Shown piece after piece: positions 22,796-30,284 of a DNA stretch of 39,551 nucleotides (position 1 is the stretch's first letter; the number at the start of each line of letters is the position of its first letter). The stretch is from IMG/VR virus record IMGVR_UViG_3300040816_000283, positions 1 through 39,551 of that record. One strand, written 5' to 3'. Source of the stretch: a virus. Made by a program: the position numbers and the translations under genes. The notes below the pieces were generated by a model. That model saw nothing but the letters and a program-made list of their open reading frames with translations, searched no databases and was not told the origin of the DNA.

Positions 22796-23822
22796 CTTGC
22801 ATTATACCTGCTTCGCTTGAAATAATATACCTGTTTTCAATCCACTTAATAAAAGTAGGATCTGATAATACTGGCAACCAGAACTCTTTAGTGTAAGTAT
22901 CTTTAGATCTATATTTGCCTTCGATAACTTCACCTGTAGTCTTATCCACTTTCTGATACCAGCCGTTGCTAGGCTTGATAACGTGTCCTGATTCTATTGC
23001 CATGTCAATTAGGCCTGACCACTTGCTAATACCACCTTCAAAGGATACTTCAACAGGGATCTTAGACTTCTCTCTAACAAACCTAGACTTCTCGACATTA
23101 ATTACAAAGTCATAACCTGATACATCTGTTCCTGTTTTCTGCTGACGTCTGCCAATGATAAAGATATTGTCTGCGGAGTAATACACACCTGTTCCACCTG
23201 ATACGATGTCTTTAGGGAACAAACCAATCTCTTTATAAGTGTGGTTAATAACTACTGCTGGAATATCTTTAATTGTAAAGTGAGGAGTAACCATACGGAA
23301 CAAGGACTTCATTTGTTTTGCCCTTGTCATATCAGCTACACTCTTTCCATCTAGTGCGTCATCCACTTCTTTCTTTGACGCTAAGTTACCAATGGAATCT
23401 ACAATAATCATAACATGATCGCCACGTTCAATACCATTCAACTGTTGCATAAAGTCATGCTTCAATTGTTCAACATCAGTAATAGGAGTATGAACTACTC
23501 TGTCTGTATCAATACCAAATGTTTCAAAGTATGCCTGAGGTGCACCAAATTCTGAATCGTAAAAAAGAATAATGCCATCATCATATTTGTTTAGATAGGA
23601 CTTAGCCAACAACATAGCAAACGCTGTTTTAAAGTGTTTACTAGGGCCTGCGAATACTGTTAGTCCGGGAGTTAATCCACCGTCTAACCTACCGCTTAGT
23701 GCCACGTTTAACGCAGGCACCGAAGTCTGAATTAAATCCTTTTTGCCAAAGAATTTAGAGTTTGTTAACTGCGACGTTTCCTTAATCGTCGAGTTTTTTT
23801 GTAGCTTTTCTAGTAAGCTCAT
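22749..23822 (-). CDS. uvsX: UvsX RecA-like recombinase
   Basis: A 357-residue protein (T4 UvsX has 391). GPSKHFKT at residues 59-66 is the UvsX-type Walker A; T4 has GPSKSFKS. HVMIIVDSIGNLASKKE holds Walker B. DMTRAKQMKSLFRMVTP and VVINHTYKEIG are typical UvsX stretches. It polymerises on single-stranded DNA and drives strand exchange for recombination-dependent replication. The start MSLLEK is chosen for the strong AGGAGGTGTAACT leader; a longer frame upstream has no leader. It overlaps the end of the UDP-sugar dehydrogenase gene by 41 bases. A consensus-like early promoter lies inside that gene about 55 bases upstream. Confidence 0.95.
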   Translation of the reverse strand: MSLLEKLQKNSTIKETSQLTNSKFFGKKDLIQTSVPALNVALSGRLDGGLTPGLTVFAGPSKHFKTAFAMLLAKSYLNKYDDGIILFYDSEFGAPQAYFETFGIDTDRVVHTPITDVEQLKHDFMQQLNGIERGDHVMIIVDSIGNLASKKEVDDALDGKSVADMTRAKQMKSLFRMVTPHFTIKDIPAVVINHTYKEIGLFPKDIVSGGTGVYYSADNIFIIGRRQQKTGTDVSGYDFVINVEKSRFVREKSKIPVEVSFEGGISKWSGLIDMAIESGHVIKPSNGWYQKVDKTTGEVIEGKYRSKDTYTKEFWLPVLSDPTFIKWIENRYIISSEAGIMQDEISAEDIEQIYEEV

Positions 23823-24579
23823 AGTTACACCTCCTAATAGTGTTTTGTTCAAGTGCAGTTTCTAATATATTATATGTATTGTAACACATACTTGCCATGT
23901 GTGTCAAGTCCTTAGGGAAACAAGTTCCCCCAAAACCAGGCATTCCATCAGGACCAGGTGCCTGCCAATGAGTACCACCCGTCCAAGGATCAAGTTGTAA
24001 TAGTGTTCCTATTTCTTTGTAGTCAATTTCCATGCGATCACACATTTCTTTGTATTCATTCGCAAGTGCTACCCTCATTGCTAGTGCTGAGTTTCTTGCT
24101 AACTTAAAAAAGCTAGCCTCCTTCGGTGTCAACATTGTTACAATTTTTAGCAAGTCAAACATTGAAACAAACTCGTACATTTTGTTCACATTATATGAAC
24201 CACCAACACAACCAATAATAAAGGGCAACGTAGAATCATCTACATCTTCTTTCCAGGATCGTTCACGTAGAAACTCTGGCATGATGATTGCATCTTTAAA
24301 CAAATCAACTTGATCGGGTCCTATAGTAGAGCGAATGATAATATCACCTGTGTTCTTTTCTTTATATTCATTGAACACCTGTTGTAATAGTGAAATGTCT
24401 AATTCTCTGCCTTTATTTGGTGTAGGTACACAAAGGAAAGTATAATCAAAATCCGTTTCCTCACATAGCATACCTAAGGCAGGATCTTGAATGAAAATAT
24501 TTTCTTTACCTACAACCCTTTGTAGCAAGTACTCTGTTGCCTTTCCTACAAAACCATAACCTACAATTAAAAATCTCAT
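23782..24579 (-). CDS. Short UDP-glucose/GDP-mannose dehydrogenase-like protein
   Basis: A 265-residue protein with the first two domains of nucleotide-sugar 6-dehydrogenases. GYGFVGKA at 7-14 is the NAD-binding glycine loop. FLCVPTPNKG and IIRSTIGPDQV are conserved strands. FFKLARNSALAMRVALANE is the central helix with the catalytic Lys/Asn. GFGGTCFPKD, with C220 as the nucleophile, is the active-site signature. Family members have about 390-450 residues, so the C-terminal UDP-binding domain is missing. Activity would need another way to bind the nucleotide. It is coupled to DNA polymerase by an ATGA overlap. It may supply a sugar acid for glycan or DNA modification, fitting the glycosyltransferases elsewhere in the window. 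Confidence 0.85.
   Translation of the reverse strand: MRFLIVGYGFVGKATEYLLQRVVGKENIFIQDPALGMLCEETDFDYTFLCVPTPNKGRELDISLLQQVFNEYKEKNTGDIIIRSTIGPDQVDLFKDAIIMPEFLRERSWKEDVDDSTLPFIIGCVGGSYNVNKMYEFVSMFDLLKIVTMLTPKEASFFKLARNSALAMRVALANEYKEMCDRMEIDYKEIGTLLQLDPWTGGTHWQAPGPDGMPGFGGTCFPKDLTHMASMCYNTYNILETALEQNTIRRCNYELTRKATKKLDD
23878..23907 (-). promoter_or_regulatory. Early promoter for uvsX inside the dehydrogenase gene
   Basis: Minus-strand TTGACA (23902-23907), 18-base spacer, TACAAT (23878-23883). It lies within coding sequence about 55 bases upstream of the uvsX ATG. The hexamers are near-perfect but the spacer is one base longer than in the other early promoters. Confidence 0.7.
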
Positions 24580-27077
24580 GCGAATAAATCCTCCAATGAT
24601 GCTTGTTCTTCTGTGTTCCAGCCCAATGACTTTACAATTGTGTCCATTGGCTCTAGGAATGCTTTGGAGAACATCAAGTCATAATCAACATACTTGTGAA
24701 CGTCAAACTCTGGAGGCAATTTTGTTACAAATGCTATGGTGTTTTCTCTAATGGTATTCGGTTCCTTTAGATATATAAATTTAATCTTGTCCCCTTCTTG
24801 TACCTCCTCATATTTAGAAGTTACATTTTTCTGAGCAAGATGATAATTATATAGTAGAGCACCTCGAACGTGCATCGGTGTGCCCTTAGAATAAATATCA
24901 GATACGCTACGATACTTTGCTAAGTTGTTACACCCACGTGGAAATGCTATCTCCTCGGGAGTTAAAGTATTAAAATGTTTCTTAGCGTTCTCAATAAAAC
25001 TCTGTACTGTCTTTTCGTCTGAGTTCAAGCACAACCTAACTGCCTCTTTCAAACTATCTCGAACAGGAGCAGGAGTGGATGAGCGAACAATCTCAAGTCC
25101 CATAACCTTCAAGTCGGGTGGGTCATACCTAACACCCTCGTTGTCGTAAACATTCATAGCGTATCGCTTCTTCGCAATCCAAACACACTTGTCTGCAATT
25201 GCCTCACGTTTAAAGAATATCTTTTGTTCGAAGGCATTTGTATACTTAGCAAGTTTATCCATTGCCCTAGCGATACAAGGTTCAATCTGATCTGTACCAA
25301 CTTTATCTAGAATGTCTACAATTTTATCTTTAGGCTTATCTGCATAATACATCTCAACCAATTTGTTTAGAGTAATGTAACAGGAGTCTGTATCAGAATA
25401 AAAACTGTATGTCACTTCGCCATTAGTACCACACACCTTGTTCAAGAACACGTCTAGTGCCTTAGCAGTATCCTGAATAATGTATTGTCCGGATAATGTA
25501 ATACCTTCTGCAATCCTATCATCATAGTATCTAAAGTATTCGTTAGCCATGGCACCATAAAGACTGTTTAACTGAATCTTTCTAGCCATCTGAAAATTAT
25601 TGTATTTAGCAATCTCTGCTTTGTAAACATCTGCACCTGTGTCTTGATACTTCTGTTTTGCCTGAAGCATAAGTTTTTTATACTTTTGCCTATCATCAAA
25701 AAACTTCTGTACAATCTCAGGAAAGTATCCTTTTTTGTCTCGGGTAAAACAATACCCATTAGAAGCCATTGCGTAGTTTTTATCTTTGAGTTTGTCTAAG
25801 TCATATCCTTTAGTTAACAAGTCCTTAACCTGTACGTCAAATGTATAACCATCTACGATTGTCTCAGGAGACATATTGTACTGCATAATAATCGAAGGGT
25901 ACAGTGACGTCGCATCAAAAGAGGCAACCCATTCATAAGAACCAGGAACAGGCTCTTGTACATAAGCACCAGCAATGTTCCTTGCTGGACGTTTGCCTCG
26001 AGAATTAATTACAACATTCTGATCGTGTAGGTGATTGTACAATAAACAGTCCCACAATTTTACAGGAGAGAATACGTCTTGGTAATTACACTTGGCATCG
26101 TATGCCATTGTCATACAAAGTTCAATCAACTTCATCTTGTTTTCTAATTCGTCTACAAGAACAGTATCAATAATATTATATTCAACAAATAAGTTCCAGT
26201 CATTCTCATAGAACTGTTGGAATGTATCGTGTGGATTTTCTAGTTTCTTATGGCCTAGTTCTGTTTCTGCAATGAAGTCTAGTTTGTAGGATTCCCTAGT
26301 AACGTAAGTGAACTTCCTGTACAAGTCTAAGTAGTCTAATTGAGCCACACCTGTAATATCATATTTAGGAATCTCACGTCCAAAGGAATTAATAGTTTTC
26401 TTAGCAACTAACTGAAAGGGACTAAATGCTTTCTTCTGTTCGTCGCCTAGTGTACGTTCAACCCTAGCAACAAGATAAGGAATATCGAACATCTCACTAT
26501 TCCAACCTGTAATTACATCAGGGCAATTAACTTGCCACCAATTTAAGAAGTTGTTAAGTAAGGCGCGTTCATCAGAACAGTTCACGTAATCAACATTTAG
26601 ATGTTCTGTATGCTCTGTAGGAGTATAGGAACCTGTGCCAAATGTTGTTATTGCTTTTGTTCTAGCATTTTGTAAGGTGATTAGAAGGACACGTTCAATA
26701 GGATTGTTTACATCTGGAAACCCATTCTCAGAAGTTGTCTCAATATCTATAGAATATATTTCAACATTTTCTAAATCCCATTCTACTGTGCCGGGATATT
26801 TTTCTGTGAGGTATTGATAACCCCACTGATCTTGTCCGAAGATAGGAAAGTTTGCTACGTCTTTGTAGCGATTAACAAACTCTGTTGCTTCCTTATTTGT
26901 CTCGAACTTAATAGGAGAAACTGCTTCTCCAAACATACTTTTATATTCACTGGGCTTGTCAGACTTGACAAACATCGTAGGCTTAAAGTCGTGCCTTGCT
27001 GTAAAGCGTTGTCCATTTTTAACACCTCGGACAAGGATTTTGTTGCCGTAGTGCTTGGCATAAGTGTAAAAGTTCAT
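24576..27077 (-). CDS. 43: DNA polymerase, B family (T4 gp43-like)
   Basis: A protein of about 833 residues (T4 gp43 has 898). The 3'-5' exonuclease motif SIDIETTS has D111 and E113, matching T4 D112 and E114. Polymerase motif A, DATSLYPSII, is near 386. Motif B, IQLNSLYGAM, is near 503, and motif C, YSDTDSCYI, near 557. The C-terminus (EEQASLEDLFA) looks like a sliding-clamp-binding tail. It copies the phage genome with proofreading and is held by the gp45 clamp loaded by gp44/62. Start MNFYTY is chosen with GGGAG five bases before the ATG. It has its own early promoter at 27103-27131, which also serves the dehydrogenase below it. No intein or split is seen; the frame is intact. Confidence 0.98.
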   Translation of the reverse strand: MNFYTYAKHYGNKILVRGVKNGQRFTARHDFKPTMFVKSDKPSEYKSMFGEAVSPIKFETNKEATEFVNRYKDVANFPIFGQDQWGYQYLTEKYPGTVEWDLENVEIYSIDIETTSENGFPDVNNPIERVLLITLQNARTKAITTFGTGSYTPTEHTEHLNVDYVNCSDERALLNNFLNWWQVNCPDVITGWNSEMFDIPYLVARVERTLGDEQKKAFSPFQLVAKKTINSFGREIPKYDITGVAQLDYLDLYRKFTYVTRESYKLDFIAETELGHKKLENPHDTFQQFYENDWNLFVEYNIIDTVLVDELENKMKLIELCMTMAYDAKCNYQDVFSPVKLWDCLLYNHLHDQNVVINSRGKRPARNIAGAYVQEPVPGSYEWVASFDATSLYPSIIMQYNMSPETIVDGYTFDVQVKDLLTKGYDLDKLKDKNYAMASNGYCFTRDKKGYFPEIVQKFFDDRQKYKKLMLQAKQKYQDTGADVYKAEIAKYNNFQMARKIQLNSLYGAMANEYFRYYDDRIAEGITLSGQYIIQDTAKALDVFLNKVCGTNGEVTYSFYSDTDSCYITLNKLVEMYYADKPKDKIVDILDKVGTDQIEPCIARAMDKLAKYTNAFEQKIFFKREAIADKCVWIAKKRYAMNVYDNEGVRYDPPDLKVMGLEIVRSSTPAPVRDSLKEAVRLCLNSDEKTVQSFIENAKKHFNTLTPEEIAFPRGCNNLAKYRSVSDIYSKGTPMHVRGALLYNYHLAQKNVTSKYEEVQEGDKIKFIYLKEPNTIRENTIAFVTKLPPEFDVHKYVDYDLMFSKAFLEPMDTIVKSLGWNTEEQASLEDLFA

Positions 27078-27102
27078 AGAGACTCCCATTCAAGTTAAAC
27101 AT

Positions 27103-27131
27103 ATTATATTATAAGACTATGGAAAAGTCAA
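27103..27131 (-). promoter_or_regulatory. Early sigma70-like promoter for DNA polymerase
   Basis: Minus-strand TTGACT (27126-27131), 17-base spacer, TATAAT (27103-27108). A second TATAAT five bases upstream overlaps the spacer. The leader to the polymerase ATG is about 20 bases. Confidence 0.85.
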
Positions 27132-27134
27132 GAA

Positions 27135-27557
27135 CTATTTTGCCAAAAACTCCTTAACAAGAGCCCTATTGGCTATATGTTTTTCGGCAATTAGTTCTTT
27201 AGATTGCCCTGTGTATTGGACGGCATGATGATCTCTAACAAGCATAGCGTTTAGACTGTTTTGTCTATCTTCAACCCCATCATATATGATGAAGTCCCCG
27301 AGAACTCTACCAAATTTCCCTGACTTGTCTTTATGGGTTCGTAGTATAGCACCATTGGACAGTGCTGCCTCGACATACTCCTTTGCCAATATTCCGTACT
27401 TTTTTTCAACGAGATCACGGGTTCTACTTTCCGGGGTGTCGACGCCGTATAGCCTAACCCTTTCATTACGGATCCATATACCGAATCCCAAGTCGATATC
27501 CACATCTACGGTGTCTCCATCTACTACTCTTCGGATGTCACAGTTATATTCGTACAT
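27135..27557 (-). CDS. Staphylococcal-nuclease-like (SNase) nuclease
   Basis: A 140-residue protein with the SNase pattern. VVDGDTVDVDIDLGFG holds the calcium-binding aspartates. VRLYGVDTPES gives R35 and E43, matching the staphylococcal catalytic pair. KFGRVLGDF gives R84 as the third catalytic residue. No signal peptide is present, so it acts in the cell. It could cut host DNA or RNA or recycle nucleotides. It ends just before the polymerase promoter and starts two bases after the Sm-like gene. All key residues are intact. Confidence 0.9.
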   Translation of the reverse strand: MYEYNCDIRRVVDGDTVDVDIDLGFGIWIRNERVRLYGVDTPESRTRDLVEKKYGILAKEYVEAALSNGAILRTHKDKSGKFGRVLGDFIIYDGVEDRQNSLNAMLVRDHHAVQYTGQSKELIAEKHIANRALVKEFLAK

Positions 27558-27559
27558 GA

Positions 27560-27889
27560 CTACCCCTTGAGTATTTTTTGTTCTTTAGTAATAATGCCTG
27601 CGTGTTTAGGCATATTGTGAATTCTTCGATATTCAGCCTCGAGCTCGTCTTCAGGATCATATACTGAGACAATATGAGAAGGCATCACGGGAACCTGCTT
27701 GTCTTTAGCGAAGGGTGCGTAAGGAGCTAGTCCAATACCAAATTCGTCAGGGTTATTTTCTTTTGGCATCATCATAATGAGAGCCGGTTTGTTCATTGTA
27801 ATTAGCTTACTGCCATTGTATTCAACTTCACTGACATCACTAATAACATCTTCGCCTGAACTTAGCTTAATGATTTGTATATTAGACAT
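27560..27889 (-). CDS. Conserved Sm-like-fold phage protein
   Basis: A 109-residue protein (MSNIQIIKLSSGEDVISDVS at the start). KLSSGEDVI, KPALIMMMP, GLAPYAPFA and MPSHIVSVYDPEDEL follow the order of a family I recall as very common in marine T4-like phages. The small five-strand pattern suggests an Sm-like (LSm) barrel, so RNA binding is possible but unproven. It sits between the nuclease and Hsp20. A strong GC-rich hairpin (27915-27941) lies just upstream. The ATG has an AAGGAATAAATT leader. Confidence 0.75.
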   Translation of the reverse strand: MSNIQIIKLSSGEDVISDVSEVEYNGSKLITMNKPALIMMMPKENNPDEFGIGLAPYAPFAKDKQVPVMPSHIVSVYDPEDELEAEYRRIHNMPKHAGIITKEQKILKG

Positions 27890-27914
27890 AATTTATTCCT
27901 TAATAATATATAGT

Positions 27915-27941
27915 GGTTGAGGGGGGAGACCCCCCTCAACC
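27915..27941. terminator. Strong GC-rich hairpin between Hsp20 and Sm-like genes
   Basis: GGTTGAGGGGGG (27915-27926) pairs perfectly with CCCCCCTCAACC (27930-27941) around a three-base loop: 12 base pairs in an otherwise AT-rich region. On the minus strand no U-run follows; on the plus strand GTTTTGTT follows. It may stop or pause transcription after hsp20 or protect an mRNA end, and the direction is uncertain. Confidence 0.65.
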
Positions 27942-27954
27942 GTTTTGTTACGAG

Positions 27955-28404
27955 TTATTTAATTTTAATTTCCTGAGGTTTTTTCTCATCAGGAATAACT
28001 CTTTGTAGTTCAATCACCAACATCCCATTAGTAAACTCGCCACCTACTACCTTAACTTCTTCTGCCAAGGCAAAAGTTCTTGTAAAGTTTCTCGCACCAA
28101 TGCCCTTGTGATAGTATTCTTTCTCATCAGGACCTCTGTCCTGAACACCTTGGATAACTAGTTTGTTACCTTTAGGAACAAGATTGACATTAAATTCTTC
28201 TTTACGGAAACCCGCTGCTGCGATTTCAATTGAGAACTTGTCTTCTTCTGGGTGGTTAATAATGTTATAGGGAGGATAGTTATTAGCAATCTCTGAAACG
28301 TTCTTCAGGTTTTCTAATACTCCATCGAACCCTATTGTAAATGGACTAATTCTATTAAAAATCTCGTCCACGTGTGATGTGTTGAATCTATAATCTGCTA
28401 CCAT
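27955..28404 (-). CDS. Small heat-shock protein (Hsp20 / IbpA-like)
   Basis: A 149-residue alpha-crystallin-domain protein. It has PPYNIINHPEEDKFSIEIAA (start of the domain), GFRKEEFNVNL and GIGARNFTRTFALAEEVKVV. The C-terminal GMLVIELQRVIPDEKKPQEI includes the IxI-type tail (EIKIK) that caps neighbouring subunits. It binds unfolding proteins as an ATP-independent chaperone. Hsp20 genes are a hallmark of marine T4-like phages. GGAG precedes the ATG. A TATAAATA octamer about 60 bases upstream gives it late expression, and the strong hairpin lies just after its stop. Confidence 0.93.
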   Translation of the reverse strand: MVADYRFNTSHVDEIFNRISPFTIGFDGVLENLKNVSEIANNYPPYNIINHPEEDKFSIEIAAAGFRKEEFNVNLVPKGNKLVIQGVQDRGPDEKEYYHKGIGARNFTRTFALAEEVKVVGGEFTNGMLVIELQRVIPDEKKPQEIKIK

Positions 28405-28463
28405 ATTTTTCTCCTTAAATTAAGCAAGTTAAAATTCGGATACCCTTACGGCGTACCCGTTAC

Positions 28464-28471
28464 TATTTATA
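28464..28471 (-). promoter_or_regulatory. T4-type late promoter octamer for hsp20
   Basis: Minus-strand TATAAATA overlapping the stop of the preceding gene, about 60 bases before the hsp20 ATG. The 60-base leader holds no gene. Confidence 0.65.
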
Positions 28472-29078
28472 CAGTTTCTTCCTCTGCCTCAGATTTTTCT
28501 GCAGGTTTTGGATAAGTTGTATCTCGGTACCACACATTAGCCGCCCACTTCTCTCCCATGCCTACAGGCTCTCCGCCATGTAATGCTAATGGATGCTGAA
28601 TTTTTGTGCCTGGGAATACTGTGCTGAAAATAACTAGCCTACCTTTCATAGCATCTACTCTTTTATGTAGTGCAGGAAAAGATGTGCCACCACCAGATAT
28701 GGGTGTGTTCAAATATAACAGAGCAGTCATAACTCTTTGTGAGCCCTGTTTCTCTACTTCCTCTGGTTGGAATGTATCGTGGTGTGGTTTATATTCTTGA
28801 GTAGCGCCATAGTTAATAACCTGTATGGCTTCTGCTTGAGATGTGCTAATGAGTAGCTTACTTTCAAGTCTTTTGTATACGTTATCTACAAAATCACTAG
28901 AGCGCCGATGCAACCAAGCATTAGAGCTAGTTCGGTGTTCTGAAACGTGGGAATTACCAGACGATCCTACTTTGGATCTATCTAAACTATCTTTGGATAA
29001 CTCTATAATCTTATCGCATTCATAATTAGATAAAAAGTCATCCTCATAATATAAAAGAGGATTCAAATTCAATAGCAT
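28467..29078 (-). CDS. Prolyl-4-hydroxylase-like 2OG-Fe(II) oxygenase
   Basis: A 203-residue protein with the P4H pattern. YGATQEYKPHHDTF has H99-x-D101 as metal ligands. MTALLYLNTPISGGGTSFPA is the central strand with the GG-T-F element. HPLALHGGEPVGMGEKWAAN supplies the third ligand H167 and Lys177 for 2-oxoglutarate. NVWYRD closes the domain. It would hydroxylate prolines or another substrate in the infected cell. P4H-like genes near regA and hsp20 occur in marine T4-like phages as I recall. An acidic tail (KSEAEEETV) ends the protein. The start has an AAAAATTATG leader. Confidence 0.9.
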   Translation of the reverse strand: MLLNLNPLLYYEDDFLSNYECDKIIELSKDSLDRSKVGSSGNSHVSEHRTSSNAWLHRRSSDFVDNVYKRLESKLLISTSQAEAIQVINYGATQEYKPHHDTFQPEEVEKQGSQRVMTALLYLNTPISGGGTSFPALHKRVDAMKGRLVIFSTVFPGTKIQHPLALHGGEPVGMGEKWAANVWYRDTTYPKPAEKSEAEEETV

Positions 29079-29087
29079 AATTTTTAG

Positions 29088-29507
29088 TTATCGTTTTTTC
29101 CCAATGTTGTATTTAGGAACTAAGTTCCAGTCGTTCTTTTCTTTAAAAGATATAATCTTAATCTGCGACAGAGGTGCAAGATCTTCTTCTGTAAGTGGCT
29201 GAATGATTGTTACCAATCCCCAATCTGATAGAAGTTTTGTAATGCTGTTTCGTCTCTGTAGATCGTTCTCTGTTAAGTCCGCTTCTTTTCCGTCTAGTGC
29301 AAAAAGCTCTTTGAAGTGGGTAATAAAGTATCTACCTTGCTTATGTAAAATATGGCAAGACTGATATAAAATATTTTCTTTACGAGAAGCAACGCCGATT
29401 CGTGAAAGTGTCTCACGAACTTTTAGAAAATCGTCTGGTTGACTTAGAAGGATTTCCATAGGTTTATATCCTGGGAAATCAATGTCAAAAAAATTGTCGT
29501 CGTTCAT
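29088..29507 (-). CDS. regA: RegA translational repressor
   Basis: A 139-residue protein (T4 RegA has 122). FLKVRETLSRIGVASRKENI, LYQSCHILHKQGRYFITHFK and the C-terminal IISFKEKNDWNLVPKYNIGK closely follow the T4 sequence. RegA binds initiation regions of early phage mRNAs and blocks ribosome entry, lowering replication proteins after the early phase. An N-terminal extension of about 16 residues (MNDDNFFDIDFPGYKP) is not in T4. It sits between 62 and the P4H gene, in the T4 order 44-62-regA-43. A TATAAATA octamer lies about 50 bases upstream. Many starts in this window carry an ATATTATG context that could be its target. Confidence 0.95.
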   Translation of the reverse strand: MNDDNFFDIDFPGYKPMEILLSQPDDFLKVRETLSRIGVASRKENILYQSCHILHKQGRYFITHFKELFALDGKEADLTENDLQRRNSITKLLSDWGLVTIIQPLTEEDLAPLSQIKIISFKEKNDWNLVPKYNIGKKR

Positions 29508-29555
29508 TTCGCATTTGCCTGTAATAATGTATCCATAACATATTGTGGATAAACT

Positions 29556-29563
29556 TATTTATA
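29556..29563 (-). promoter_or_regulatory. Possible late promoter octamer before regA
   Basis: Minus-strand TATAAATA at the 3' end of gene 62, about 50 bases before the regA ATG. The match is perfect. Late expression of a repressor of early mRNAs would make sense, but chance in AT-rich DNA is possible. Confidence 0.5.
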
Positions 29564-30014
29564 CTTTCCCACCTTTAGACGCTATGTTGTATTCTTTGAT
29601 ACTTTCTATGTCTTCAGGAGATAAGATGCGAAGTGCTTCTTTTGCTTTGTTGTAACTATATTTAAAAAAGGTTTGGATTGCCTGCAGGTTTTCTTCTTCT
29701 GCTTTAATCCATTTGTTGTATCTCTTAGATTTGCGGATAACTCCCTTGAGGAATTCATACTGCATTTTATTATCTGTATGAGGACGACAATTCATTTCGT
29801 TAGCGGCGATTGCTGTATCAGCACCAAAGCCTAGCGACCTGTTAACGATAAATGCGTTGTACTGATTCTCGGACCAGTCATCTACAATTAAGTTGTCTTT
29901 GTTAAATGTAATACTGTTCGAAAAATCAAAAGGAGATATCTTTGTTAACTTCTCAACAAATTCATTCTCGTCAATTGATTCTACGGGCGGGCCTAGTTCT
30001 TCTAAAAAACTCAT
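29559..30014 (-). CDS. 62: Clamp loader small subunit (T4 gp62-like)
   Basis: A 151-residue protein (T4 gp62 has 187). SPFDFSNSITFNKDNLIVDD, the stretch NQYNAFIVNRSLGFGADTAI, and IRKSKRYNKWIKAEEENLQA match the marine-phage gp62 type as I recall it. The core order N-A-L/F-x-x-N-x-x-L, RGKRYGKW-like is shared with T4. It joins four gp44 subunits to open and load the gp45 clamp. It stands in the T4 order after 44, separated only by a 75-residue gene. The start has an ATATTATG leader. Confidence 0.88.
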   Translation of the reverse strand: MSFLEELGPPVESIDENEFVEKLTKISPFDFSNSITFNKDNLIVDDWSENQYNAFIVNRSLGFGADTAIAANEMNCRPHTDNKMQYEFLKGVIRKSKRYNKWIKAEEENLQAIQTFFKYSYNKAKEALRILSPEDIESIKEYNIASKGGKV

Positions 30015-30029
30015 AATATAAATTTACCT

Positions 30030-30257
30030 TCAATTCCAAATGATCCTTGTGGATCTCTTTATAACAAATATGGCAATAATCTCTTGTTGCACCACTTCAA
30101 GGACTCTGTCGTCATCATAAGCGTGTGTCCAAGAATAAAGACCGTTTTTGTGTTCGAGGTCTTTAACCCACAATTCGTGAGTATAACCGTTCCTGTATAC
30201 CAACCTTATCTTTTCTAATTCCTCGGTGTGAGGGAATTTAATTTTAAAATGAAGCAT
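30030..30257 (-). CDS. Small hypothetical protein between 44 and 62
   Basis: A 75-residue protein (MLHFKIKFPHTEELEKIRLV at the start). It has aromatic and basic segments (GYTHELWVKDLEHKNGLYSW) and a hydrophobic IIAIFVIKRSTRIIW end, beta-predicted. I do not recognise it. It interrupts the usual 44-62 pair. GAGAGG precedes the ATG, and a TATAAATA octamer lies 17-24 bases upstream, which would leave a very short leader. Confidence 0.6.
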   Translation of the reverse strand: MLHFKIKFPHTEELEKIRLVYRNGYTHELWVKDLEHKNGLYSWTHAYDDDRVLEVVQQEIIAIFVIKRSTRIIWN

Positions 30258-30273
30258 ATAACCTCTCTGCTAT

Positions 30274-30281
30274 TATTTATA
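30274..30281 (-). promoter_or_regulatory. Possible late promoter octamer between 44 and the 75-residue gene
   Basis: Minus-strand TATAAATA in the 27-base gap between the gp44 stop and the next gene. The distance to the ATG at 30257 leaves a leader of about 8-10 bases, short for translation of that gene. It may serve 62 or be chance. Confidence 0.4.
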
Positions 30282-30284
30282 AAA

